From Mantamonas sphyraenae (lineage: Eukaryota; CRuMs; Mantamonadidae): a DNA stretch of 64,000 bases. Positions 43,895 through 55,563 of the stretch are shown here, one piece after another. A program made the translations under genes and the position numbers. The notes below the pieces were generated by a model, which worked only from the letters and a program-made list of their open reading frames with translations, was not told the DNA's origin and ran no database searches. Location: assembly GCA_026936335.1 (NCBI GenBank), contig JAPMXV010000067.1, positions 1 through 64,000 of the forward strand. Reading direction: 5' to 3'. Within the stretch, counting starts at the first letter, position 1. Every line of letters begins with the position of its first letter.

Positions 43895-46800
43895 TCACCT
43901 TGTCTGCAACACCACCATGCGCCCATTCACATCGCCCACATACATCTTGCCACCATCCATCGTCACACTCGACACGCCTGCATCGCCCACCCACTCCACC
44001 ACCAGTTCCATCTCCATCGAACGACCGAATCCCCCGTTGCCGCTCACCACGTTCCACACAGCCACTCGCCCGTCCTGCCCACTGGTCACCACATTCACGC
44101 CACTGTGGCCCATCTCCAGCACATGCAGCGACAGCACAGGCTCCTCGTGCGCCTGGCACTCGTACACCAGCGACCTCCCCGACACAGACCAAACCTTGAC
44201 CATCCCGTCCATACCTGCACTCACCACATACGACTCGTTCTCGCTCAGTTGCACCTCGGTCACACGTCCCTTGTGCGATCCCAGCTCTCGCTTTGTCTGG
44301 TTGCTCAGTGCATACGGCAACACCGTCACCGTGCCGTCCCAGCTTCCAACCACCGCCACCTCCCCACTTGCGCTGGCGTCCACACACGACAACCAGTCGT
44401 TCATAAACACCTCGTTGCACACGTCCAATTGCTCGTAGTAGAAACGGTGCACAAACAGCCGGTAATCCCAACCCACCGAAAACAACACCGTCCCGCTCTT
44501 GTTCCAATGCACCGCCTTGGCTGCCGTCGCATGCTGCACTGTCGTCACCTTGCTCGATCCACCCGCTGCGTCCAGCTTCCACACAACCACCTGTCCGTTG
44601 TCCGCACTCGTCGCAAGCATCTCACCACACGCGCGCCACGCCACCCCCGTGCCCGCTCCCCCCAACGATCGCTTCACGTTCACATTGCGCACCTCTTCGT
44701 CCCACACCAGCAGCTGTCCGTCCTGGCCCACGCTTGCCACACGCCCACTCAGCACGCTGATTCCGTTCACACGCTCGCCGTGGCCCACAAACTCGGAACG
44801 CACCCCGGCGTCCCACACCTTGACCCGCTTGTCTTCCGCTGCACTCACAATCTTGCCCTGCTTCCAATCCACACTGCCCACCCCGTCTTCGTGGCCCGTC
44901 AGGCTCACCAGCTTGCTTCCCGCGCGTGCAAACCAGATCTTCATGCTGCAGTCGTCCGATGCACTCACCACGTGCACTCCATCGCGTGTGTACATCACAC
45001 AGTTCACCCTATCCTCGTGGCCGTGCATCGTGTTGATTTCCACCCCGCTCTGTGCGTCCCACAGCTTCAGCGTCCCGTCAAAGCTGCTGGTCGCAATCGT
45101 CACCTCGTTCGGGCTAAACACCGCGTCCGACACCGCTCGCTGGTGGCCACCAAGCACCACATTGTACACTTCGTCTTCCGATTCCTCCTCCGGGTCCTTG
45201 GTTGCATCCCACAACTTCACCGTAAAGTCCCAGCTGCACGTCAGCAGACGCTCCACCTGTTTGCCGAAGCGGGCACTCGTCACCCAGTCCATGTGTGCCG
45301 TAAACGCATGCTGCACCTGCATCGACTCCAAATCATACATCACCACCTGTTTGTCCCGCCCGGCACTCACCAGCGTCCCCTCTTCATCCCCGCTGATCGA
45401 TGAGAACGCCACGCTGTTCACACGCCTCGTGTGTTCGTTAAACACCGCCCGCAGCGCCTTTCCGTTCCCGCTCACAATCGCCTCCACAGACCACACACGC
45501 ACCGAAAAGTCGTCCGACCCGCTTGCAATCCACTTTCCGTTCGGGCTCGCCGCCACACACGTCACCGCCTCGCTGTGGCCTTCGAGTTCCATCACCTCAG
45601 TGCCACTTGCTGCGTTCCAAACCTTCAGCACACGGTCTTCGCCACTTGTCACCAGCATCTCCACGCCTGCGTATGCAAAGTACGCCAACCCGGTCACATT
45701 GGCCGCGTGTGCTTCCCACTTGCTCGTCACACGCCCTCGCGACATGTCCATCACACGCACCGTGCCGTCGTTCATCGCACATCCCACCAGATGATCGCTT
45801 CCAGGCACCATCTCCATCCTGTTCACCCACGATGTGTCGCCCGTCGTAAACTCGCGCACCAGCCGCCCACCCAGCGCATCCCACTGCACCATCGTGCCGT
45901 CGTACAGGCCTGCCACAATCTGTTTCCCGTCGTCGCTGAATCGACACGTGTTCACAGCCTGACCCTTGCCATTCAGCGTCACCAGCTGCTTCCCGTTCGA
46001 CACCTCCCAAATGCGCACCGTCCCGTCCATCGACGCCGTCGCCATCTGGTGCCCGTTTGGCGCAAAGCACACATCCCGCACGCTCTTGCTGTGGCCCACC
46101 ATCGTCGTCGCCTTTTCTTCCTTTTCCACGTCCCACACAATCGTCGTGCTGTCCCACGACCCGCTCGCGAGCAACGACCCGTCCTTGTTGAATGCCAGCG
46201 ACGTCACCGGCTTGTTGTGACCACGCAGCGTGCACTTCTCACGCTCCTTGTTTCCTCCCCCACGTCCGCCGCCGCGCGCAGATCGCTTCCCTGCAATGTG
46301 GTGGCCCAGTTCCCACAGCTTCACCACACTGTCCCACCCGCCCGTCGCCAGCAACCGCCCGTTTCCACTAAACGCCAGCGTTGTCACACGTCGTCGATGT
46401 CCCTCGAAAATGCGCACCTGCGCTCCGGTCTCCATGTCCCAGATGCGTGCTGTGCAATCCCACGAGCCACTCGCAAGGTAAGCGTCGTCCGGCGACCACA
46501 CCACGTCGCACACTGCGTTCACATGGCCCAGCAGACGCAGCTCCTGCTCGCCCGTCTCTGCGTTCAGCACGCGCACCGTGTTGTCCTGCAGCGCAACTGC
46601 CATCCTCTTTCCGTCGTTCGACACACGTGCTTGCAACACAGGCCTCTCAAACCCGCCCAGTGTCAACACACACGCCCCACGCGCCTGCGGCTTGTTCAAC
46701 CACGCCAGCCACGGCCCAGGTGCACTGCTCGCCTGCGCAACCTGAGCCACCAGCGATGCGTCCGCCTCGTTCGACGCCATCTGATACGTCAGCTCCGCAT

Positions 46801-46907
46801 GCTGCGTCAGCTCCTCCGATCGACTCATCACAAAGAACTGAAAGTCCTCCACCAGCTCACGCAGATTCTCCACGCCGCCCACATCGTCGCTTCCACCACC
46901 ACCACTG

Positions 46908-46939
<32 letters not shown>

Positions 46940-49900
46940 TCCCAATCCCATCCCTCCGGCCAACATCAACTCCAGCTCCATGCGGTCTGCAAACCAGTGG
47001 TCCTGAATCAAGTCGTAGTCCGCCAACAAATCATACACCATTCCCGCACGACACTTGTCCTCGACAAAGCTCAGGTTGCACACCGTGCCCAGCACCGCCG
47101 ATCGCTTGTTGGCCAACACCTGATGGTACGGCAGCTCACGCAACGCCTTTGTTACCAGGCCATCATCCGTCGCCTCGTCGTCCGCCTCCTGTCCACGAGC
47201 ACGGCTTTCCTTCCACACCTGACCATAGTACCACGCCAGCCGCTCGTGAGCCAGCTCCGCCTGGCTGTCGAAGCGCAGGTATCGCGAAGCAGCAGCCTCC
47301 CTGCACGCCTCGTTCGCAAACGCAATCACAGGCTCGTCTTCGTTGTCGTCTGCCGGGCGAAGGAAGAACTCCACGTTGCCTGCCACACGAGACCACTTGG
47401 ACACTGGCAGCGTCGAGATCTTTGCTGGCATTGCGCTGCCCACACCGCCAAGCAGCCCACTGTCGGAATCGCCTCCACCACCAAACGAGCCCAACAGATC
47501 CAACAACTCGTCTTGACGCAAGCCGTACCGCGAGGTCGCCAGCAGCCCCAGGCTCAGCTCCAGCAGTGCACGTTCGTCCTCGCTCGTCTGCGCCTCGATG
47601 CGCGACAGAATCAGGTCGTGAAGGGGCAGCAGCGTGTTGGGCAGGTTGCGCACGTGCTCGCTCAGCTCTTCAAACACGCCAAACAGACGCAGTTCCTCAC
47701 ACGCCGCATGCAGGTACAGCGGCTTCCACGAGTCTGTCTTGCTCAACAACGTGCCCATCTGGTCGTTGAACGGATCCTCACTCAGCGTTTTGCGGTATTC
47801 GCCCAGCATCTGTCGCACAATGTCCTTGCGTGCCTCCATGCCCAGCGGGTTCATCACCAGCTCCTTCGGCACGGGCCTGCGCCTCCTCAGCGACTGCACC
47901 AACGCATTGTCCTCCGGAATCGACAGCTGTTGGCCCGCCTGCGCATACGCACTCATCGTACTCATGTCCTGCGTCTCAATCGACATCGTCATCACCACAC
48001 GCACCCGCTTCGGCAAATCACTCGGGATCCAATCAAAGGACAGTGCGCGCTGACGCGGATCCAGCGCGTTCACTTCGTCCAGCACAATCAGAATGCGGCT
48101 GTACTGCGCCGCCTTGTTCAGGATGTTCTCAAACACAAGCTTCAGATCCTGCAGCTGGTGCGGCACCTCCTCCTTCAGCTCAAACCGCTCACACAGCTCC
48201 AGGCACAGCCTACGCAACAGCTGTCGCACGTCTGCACTCCTTTGCGACGCTCCCACGTAGTGTTCCACACAAAACACAGCCCGGCCCTGCTTGCGAGTGC
48301 GCACGTGCTCCACCAGGTTCGCCACAATGGCACTCTTGCCCGCCCCGCTCGCAGACGCCACCAGCAGCGGACCCGACTCCTCGCCGTCCACAAAGCGCAC
48401 CAGCTTGTCCGTGACAAAGTAACTGCGTCCGTGCAGTTGGCCCAACCGCAGCGTCGCAAACTGGGTGTGCAGCGCACGTTCACGCTCCACCTCGCTCATC
48501 GGCGCCTGGTTGGCAGGAAACACACTGCTGATTGCCTGCCACAGGTCCTCCTGCACCATCTCTGCAAACTCGTCCAGATCCACAGCCATGCGCGTCTCCG
48601 CGTCGTATGTCGCCGTGTACGGACGCACCGGCAGCTTGCTGTCCATCACGCGCTGCTTCAACTGTGCCAGCTTCTCCCGGTTCGCCTCTTCCGCTTCCAC
48701 AAAGCGCGCACGCTCCTCCGTCGGCACCTGCTTCACAAACCGGTCGTCGCGCATGTAAAAGAACGCCAGGCAGTTGTTGGGCGATCGCAGCGCGCCGTGA
48801 AACATCTCCAGCTCCGTCACACTGCGACCCGCAGGATACGAACGCGCCCAATCGTACCTCGACTTGGGTGGCAGCCAGTACTCGTTGTACACGTGGCCGT
48901 AGCGTTCGCCCAGCAATCCCACAAAGAAGGGCCTGCAGTTGTCCACCTCATCCAAACAGATCTGCAAGCCTCGCCTGTGCCGCGTGTCTTCCTCCGTCAC
49001 TCCCCAGCGCAGATCCACCTCTGCCAGCTTGATGTGGATGTTGGCCTTGCGGCAGCGGCGTCGCAGCTCCGGAAACACGCGCTTCGCCAACACCTCACGC
49101 TCGCCAAACATGTCCAGAAACGTCGACGAGATAAACACACGTGCCACGCTGCGCTCGCCCGACTGAGCTGCACTCACCGCCTGTCGGAACGCACAGTCTC
49201 CCTCGTGCGTCGCCAGCTGGTGGAACGGCACCATCTGGTTGCAGAACGCGTGCGAACACTCCACCACTCGGTACTCGCATTCGTGGTCCATGTGTGCGTT
49301 CAGCGCACTCCTGTCAAACCCGCGAATCTCCAGCTGCACCTGGCACCCTTTGTTGCCACACGTCACCATCTTCACGTCCGAGCTGCTCAGAGTGGTGTAC
49401 GAAGAATACGACGACGACGACGACGACGACGACGCGCCCTGCACCTTGCGTGCACGCCCACGCGATCGCACTTTGCGGTTGTTGTTGGCCCGCTTCGGTT
49501 CCGGGGCCTTGGACACACGGTGCGGAATCTTCATCGTCTTGTCGATGTTGTTGATGTGGCTCAACACGTTTGTTTCCTTGCGCTGAGAGATGAAGCGCAG
49601 GATGGCATCGCTGTATCCTGTGAGAAAGACGTCGTCCGGGTGGCTCACAGCAACCTGTTCGCCGAACCAATTCTGCCCAGCCAGATCTGTGGCCGACATC
49701 ACCTCACCCGAGCGGCCCGCCATGTCGATGCTCACATACAGCAGATCCGGGTTCACCTCGGCACGGTAGCGTGTCAGGAACTGAGACAACGAGGCGTTGG
49801 GACTGTTCACAGAGTGGTTGCCCGGATTGCCGCCGGGTCCCCAGTGCTGGCTGTCCACCACAATGATGTTGTCCACGTGCACGCGGTCCCGGATCAGGTC

Positions 49901-52224
49901 CAGAAACATGTCCAGCGGAAACATGTGTGCGTACCCTCCAGCCAGGTCGTCCATGGCCGACATGCAACGTTCCATGTTGTGGAGGATGGTGCCCTCCTCC
50001 AGGTGCACGTGTTTGGTCTTGTAGTCGTTGCTGAACATCACAAAGTCGCAATCCTCACAGGCGTACTTGCACATCAGCGCCGTCAGCACAGCCACCTCTG
50101 CCACCTGCCGCTTGCCGCCCATTCCGCGTGCCGTCGAGCACGGCACACGCATCTCGTTGCTTCCGCTCACCAAAATCAGGGTCTTGCCTCGGATCGGCGA
50201 CACGTTGTGCGTCGTCGCAATCTTCACCGCAGTGTCCAACGCGTTGCGGTACCGCTTGAACAGCTGCTCCGTGGGAGGATTGGCCGGCGCCTTCATCTTC
50301 TTTTTCGGCCGTCCACCTGCACCTCGTCCCGCACCGCCTCCTCCACGTCCGCCTCCTCCACGTCCACGTCCGCGCCCACGCCCTGCGCCACGTCCTCGTC
50401 CCGCCCTTGCGCTGCTGCTGCTGCTGCTTCCGTTTTCTTTCTCCTCCAGATACTCCGCCCACTGCTTCTCCGCGTCGTCGATGGCTTCGTAGGCGGAAAA
50501 GAAGCGGAAAGGGAACTGCCGCGACGAAATGACTGCGCGTTCGTTCGACAGCTTGCGCAGCACCTGCGTGTGGTGCTTCTCCGAAATGCCCGTCAAGATC
50601 ATGTTGCGCAAGTTGCGCAGCATCGCCATAAATGGCAGCTTCTGATGGTCCAGCAGCTGCTCCCAGGCTGCTGCGTTGTTGCCCGTGGCTGCCAGCAGCG
50701 TCTCCCAGGTTTCGGGTACGGGCAGACGCATGCGCTTGCCCGCCAGCTCCGCGTCGTACTCTCCGGGCAGACGCGACCGCACAAACTCTTGCAGCGACGA
50801 AGGATACTTTTTGCCCAGGATGCCCATCACGTGGTCCACGGGCGCTTCGATGTGCAGCTGCCGCACCATCTGCTTGATTGTAAACGTGGGCACCGCCTCC
50901 TGTTCGCTCAGCGACTCGCCTGCGTTCAGCTTGGCCTTGCTGCGCTTGCGCTTCTTCTTGAACGCACGCTCCTTGTTGTACTTGCCCAGCTGGTAGGTGT
51001 CAAACTCGGCAAACTTGCGCGCCATCGCTTTGCGCAGCGACGCAGGCAGCGACACACGTGTGTTCAGATTCTTCAGCCTGTCTGCATCCACCGTGCGCAG
51101 CGCATACAGCGTGGGCACATCCAGCCAGTCCGAAGGCAGCCGGATGATGTGTTTGTAATACTTTTGAAGGTAAGGCTGTGTGCGCTCGTCGCACGACGCA
51201 AGCATGAGCAGGTAGTTTGCCGTCGATCGCACATTCAGCTCATGACGCGTAAACACGGCCAGTTTCAGCGAGAATTCCGGATCATATCCACTGATGGCAT
51301 CCACCAACGACCCAATCGTCTCCTTTGTGCGCGAGCTCTGGCTCGAGTAGTAGCGGGGCTCGTTGATCAGCGCCCCGGCAACCGTGTTCACAAGCGCCGT
51401 CTCTGCTCCTGCCAGATCAAACAACTCCCTGTGGATGGTTGCATCGCCTGCGCCTTTGGCCTTGTTCTGCTGCTTCTGTTGCTCCACGTTCTTCAGCGCA
51501 GCCTGCAGCGCCTCCGCCGAGCTCTGTTGTTGCCGTTCTTTCGTCCCTTTGTTGGTCAGCAAGTCAGACCAATCGTCGTCGTCGTCGTCGTCGCCCCACT
51601 TGCTGCTGTCCCATGCCAGCTCCTCCTGGCCAGCAGACGCCTTGGTCGTGGTTTCCTCATCAGAAGACAGCAGGTCAAACAGATCACCTATAAAATCCAT
51701 CGACTCAACCAAGGATTCCAGCGACAGACTAGGCTCCTCCTCTTTGGCATCCGCAGAGACGGAAACGGGCGTGGGGTCACCCACCCGTGCTGCCTGGTTG
51801 CCACTGGACGTGCGCTTGATCACCTTTTTCTTCACCACCTTTTTGGGACGCATTGGCGCTCCCGACCGGCCTTGTGTCTCGACGGGCTTCGACAGGGTGG
51901 CAGACGATGTGCTGGTCACTCCCATCGACATGCCCAGACTGCCCCAAATGCTGTCCGACGCGTTGGAGTACGCGGATTCCGAGGATTCGGTTCGTCCCAG
52001 GCCTTCGCTGCCCTTGGACTCGCTCGCGCCAACATCTTCGCTCATGTTTTCACTCCACAGACCTCCCATCAAAGCGCCCGAGTCGTCCGACGATGCATCG
52101 CTATCTGAAGACATGTCTTCGCTCTCCAGCGGCGTGGTTTTCGCGGTAGTTTGCGCAGGCCCCAAATCTTCGGCTGCCGAGAGGCCCACGTCACCCAAGC
52201 CTGCCACGCGCCCCGTCACACCGC

Positions 52225-52257
<33 letters not shown>

Positions 52258-52642
52258 GCTCTTTGTCCTTGTTGCTGCTGTTGCCTGCGCCGCTGCTCTC
52301 CTTCACCTTGCGGATTACACGCACCACTTTCTTCGGCGCATTTCGCGTTTGCGTCGATGTCGTTGATGCGCCCACGGTCCCCTTTTGCGGTCGGACTCCT
52401 ACGCCTCGGCCTGCTGCCTCCTTTGTGGCCTTGCTCTGGCTCTGGGCCCCGATGCCACTGCTTTCTCCTCCACGCTTGCTGGTTGCTTGCTGTGTATGCT
52501 GACCTCGCTGCACGCGCTTGATCACACGCTTGCGCACAGGCTTTCCACTGGCCGTCTTCTTCTCTGGTTGCTCCTCTTTCTTGCTGCTGCTCGTCGAGCT
52601 GCTGCTGCTGTTGCCAAGGAAATCGTCGAGAAGGTTGCTCAT
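43895..52642 (-). CDS. TEP1: TEP1-like TROVE / NACHT / WD40 giant protein
   Basis: A single exon of 2,915 residues (human TEP1 is 2,627). TEP1 is an RNA-binding component of vaults and is telomerase-associated. Domain order by rough residue: 1-390 disordered with Ser, Lys and Glu runs; TROVE about 400-730 (IHRELFDLAGAETALVNTVA, then RYYSSQSSRTKETI); vWA-like about 810-980, with the MIDAS position reading VSGSN, lacking the usual Asp; TRAF-type zinc finger about 1090-1155 (CGNKGCQ, HMDHECEYRVVECSH, CNQMVPFHQLATHEGDC); DUF4062 about 1170-1250 (RVFISSTFLDMFGEREVLAK); NACHT with Walker A SASGAGKSAIV near 1430 and Walker B RILIVLDEVNALD near 1520; then about 21 WD40 repeats from about 1995 to the end, enough for three seven-bladed propellers. 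The start is the first ATG in frame. The stop is TGA. Confidence 0.92.
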
Positions 52643-52711
52643 TGGTGGAAAGGTGCTGGTGTTGCGTTGCCTTCTCAGGCGAGGCGGCGAACCAGCCACG
52701 ACAACTTGACG

Positions 52712-53979
52712 ATGGACGATCTGCGCGTGCCCGATTTCCACACAGAGTACTTTGACAAGGCCTTCTCTGCAGACTCGATGGACTGGTCGCAGCTGTGGCA
52801 GGTCGGCAATTCCACCTTTCGATGGGAGTATGGCGTGTCGCCCCTCACCAGCTGGCAGGTCATTGTCTCAACCTGGATTGTTTACCTCTCCTGCGTCTTT
52901 GTCGGCTACGTACGTTGTCTGCCCGCCTGGCGCACCGTTTCTACCATCCGTTTCTGACCCTCGATGCTCGTCCCCGTCCACACACACACACACACACACA
53001 GTGGATCATGACAAAGGTGCCCAAGGGCCTCGAGTTTGCCAAGTCGATCAAGCCCGCCCACAACCTGTTTCTGTGCCTTTGGTCCCTTGCCATGTGCGTG
53101 GGCATTGCCTACGAGTCCTTTTTCATCTACAGGGTACGTGTGTGTGCCTGCTGTGCGATGTCCCAACCCATTCCTGGCGCCTTTGCGCGTTCGCTGCTGA
53201 CACGGCCCCCTCTTGCTTCCCCGCGACAAACAGGACTTTGGCGCACGCCGTCTCTTTTGCACCAACGGCATCGAGGAGGCCACCGGTCCCATCTACTACT
53301 GGAGCTACCTCTACTACTTCTCCAAGTTCTACGAGCTGTTTGACACCGCCTTTATCATCGCCAACAAGGTGGGCTCTCTCCACCGCACAAAAAACTCTCC
53401 GCTGCGTCCACACCCGCCTGCTGACACACAGACGCCGCACACCACCCTGTCGCCATGTACATGCAGCGCAAGCCATCCTTCCTCCATGTCTACCACCATT
53501 CCATTGTCATCCTTATGGTCTGGAGCTGGATGGAGGGCCGAATGGGCTACCACATGTACGTGCCACCACCGCTGACATTCTCACTCACTGCCCAACCGAC
53601 AATCCTTGCCCAAAACACCACTCGCTCACCCTTCCGTCACACACACAATCATCACACACACAGCATCGGCGTGTTTGCCAACACCTTTGTGCACGTGATC
53701 ATGTACTACTACTACTTCCTCACCTCCCAGGGCATCTACCCGTGGTGGAAGAAGTACATCACCATGCTGCAGATTGTCCAGTTTATCAGCAGCTTTGTCC
53801 TCTCCATCCCGTACGTCTACTACCACCTCCACGGCGGTTGCGACGGCTTCTGGTCCTTCATCTACTCGGCCTGTGTCAACTTTTCCTTCCTCACCCTCTT
53901 TGTCAAGCTCTTCTTTGACAACGAGGCCAAAGCCAAGGCCAAGAAGCTGGCCGAGGCAGACGCCAAGAAGGACAAGTGA
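52712..53979 (+). CDS. ELOVL: ELOVL-type very-long-chain fatty acid elongase
   Basis: Five exons: 52712-52909, 53002-53133, 53234-53368, 53467-53555 and 53664-53979, giving 289 residues. It is the 3-ketoacyl-CoA synthase of the ER elongation cycle, condensing malonyl-CoA with acyl-CoA. The histidine box LHVYHHSIV is formed across exons 3 and 4 with the spacing seen in human ELOVL6 (DTAFIIANK joined to RKPSFLHVYHH). HVYHH rather than HWYHH resembles the ELOVL1/2/4/5/7 group. Other motifs: KFYELFDTAFI, then NTFVHVIMYYYYF in exon 5. Several membrane helices are evident. The C-terminus AKKDK is a KKxx-like ER retrieval signal. Donors are mostly GTACGT. The acceptor at 53466 rather than the earlier AG at 53431 is required for frame. 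The start at 52712 is 69 bp from the divergent TEP1-like start. The stop is TGA. Confidence 0.93.
52979..53000. repeat. (CA)11 microsatellite forming an intron acceptor
   Basis: A pure CA run of about 22 nt leads directly into the AG of ELOVL intron 1 (exon 2 starts at 53002). Length change here would alter the 3' splice-site tract. Confidence 0.9.
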
Positions 53980-54102
53980 TGAAGTGAACAAACTGGGAAT
54001 ATGAAACAACTGTGTTGTTCATGCCAACCCACCACCACCATCATCATGTTGCACCACGTGGCTGTTCGTTCCCTGTCCATCTCCATGCACATCTCATCCA
54101 TC

Positions 54103-55446
54103 TCATTCCTCCAGCAGTCCGTCCAGCTCCCCCTCCTCGGCCATCTCCAGGATGATGTCGCAGCCGCCCACGAGCTCGCCATGTACATACAGCTGCGGGA
54201 ATGTCATCCAGTTCTTGTACGTCTTGATTTCTTGACGCAGCTCCGGGTCGCTGAGGATGTCGTAGCTGGAGTACTTGATGCCGGCTGCGTTGAGGGCGTT
54301 CACAGCCTTGTTGGAGAAACCGCACTGTGGATACTCCGGCGTGCCCTTCATCAGCAACACAGCATCCGACTGCGTCACCACTTTGTCGATGCGAGCTCGA
54401 ACGGCGTCTGTCAACGCCTGCTCGATGGTTGCACCCAGCTCCTCGCTTTCGTTCAGCTGCGCCACCACGTCTGCGCCACCCACCAGCTCGCCACCCACAT
54501 ACAGCTGCGGGAACGTGCCAAAGTTCTTGTACGTTTTGATCTCCGCCCGCATGTTGGGATCCTTGAGGATGTTGTAGGTGGAAAACGCCACTCCGTTGTC
54601 CTGCAAGATCTCCACCGTCTTGCGACTGAACTTGCACTCGGGCTTCTCTGCAGTGCCCTTCATCACAAGCACAATCTTGCCCGAGTTGACCACACGGTCG
54701 ATGCGAGCCTGCACCTTTTCTGCGCTCTCCTCCGCCTCCGGTTCGTTGTTGCCGCTGCTGCTTCCGCTTGTGCTTCCCCCGCTTCCGCCTCCACCTGCCC
54801 CTTCTTCCTTTGCCTTGGCCGCATACTCCTCCACCAGCTTGCTCAGATCCCGAGCCTTGGCTCCCATCACGCTGCCCAGTACCTGGTCCCGTCGCTTGCC
54901 TTCGGCCGACTGCAGCACCACAAACATCGGCACCTCCTCCACCTCGTACCGCTCCGCAATCTCCGGAACCTCCTCCGCCTCGATCTGTATGTGTCAACCA
55001 CCGCGCAACACCGTGGCCCGTGTGTGTGCCGTTTGTTCACAGGTGCCATCCGTTCGAATGTGTGTGTGAGTGTCTGTGTGGATGGAAAGGGTGGGTGCGG
55101 CCCGTCGCGGAACGTACATTCAAGAAAACCATCTCCGGGTGGTCTGTCGCCAGCGTGTCAAATACCACGTTCATCTGCTTGCACGGTACGCACCACGGTG
55201 CCCAAAAGTTGATAAACTGCAGCCAAGCAACAGCAAAGGGGGGGGGGTTGTGCACAGTGCGGGCGGTCCACGGGTGAGCATCAGATCTTCCGTCTCTTCT
55301 ACCAAAACCTCTCTCTCGCTCGAGATGCACGGAGCACACCACACACACGCCCTCCCTCTGCCTCCCATCGCACGTACCACATAAGAGCCGTCATGAGACT
55401 GCAGCAACTTGACATAGTCGCTCTCGTTGGTCACAGACAAGCTCAT
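54103..55446 (-). CDS. GLRX3: PICOT / glutaredoxin-3, thioredoxin domain plus two monothiol glutaredoxin domains
   Basis: Three exons on the minus strand: 55378-55446, 55118-55216 and 54103-54984, giving 349 residues (human 335). Introns 55217-55377 and 54985-55117 are phase 0. These multidomain monothiol glutaredoxins bind [2Fe-2S] clusters with glutathione and BolA and supply cytosolic and nuclear iron-sulphur and iron handling. Exon 2 carries the thioredoxin core FINFWAPWCVPCKQM with an intact CxxC, whereas human PICOT has lost it. Exon 3 has the cis-Pro motif EVPMFVVL, a Gly/Ser linker, and two Grx domains with KGTAEKPECKFS and KGTPEYPQCGFS. The first active site is CKFS and the second the canonical CGFS. 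Both are followed by FPQLYVxGELVGG. The start is divergent from the KANSL1-like gene, 117 bp apart. The stop is TGA. Confidence 0.95.
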
Positions 55447-55563
55447 TTGCACGGGTTGCTGTGGCAGCTCCAGCGCCCGCAGCGGAAAGGCAGGCCATCC
55501 AACCACCCCCCAACCACCCCACTCTGCACCCGGCGCAGCACTCGTCACACATTCCCACCAGGC

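Noticed and set aside
45431-52108. 2,225-codon open frame on the plus strand
   Set aside because: Antisense to the TEP1-like gene. The translation is rich in His, Arg, Gln and Leu with no domain logic, as expected opposite GC-rich coding DNA with few TA-containing codons.
52979-53000. CA repeat considered as a CRISPR-like or transposon terminal repeat
   Set aside because: A simple dinucleotide microsatellite in a eukaryotic intron with no spacers or inverted ends.
53432-53466. Earlier acceptor for ELOVL exon 4 at CACACAG (53431)
   Set aside because: It would shift the frame. The AG lies only a few bases after the CTGACAC branch-like motif, and the later AG restores the exact family spacing to LHVYHH.
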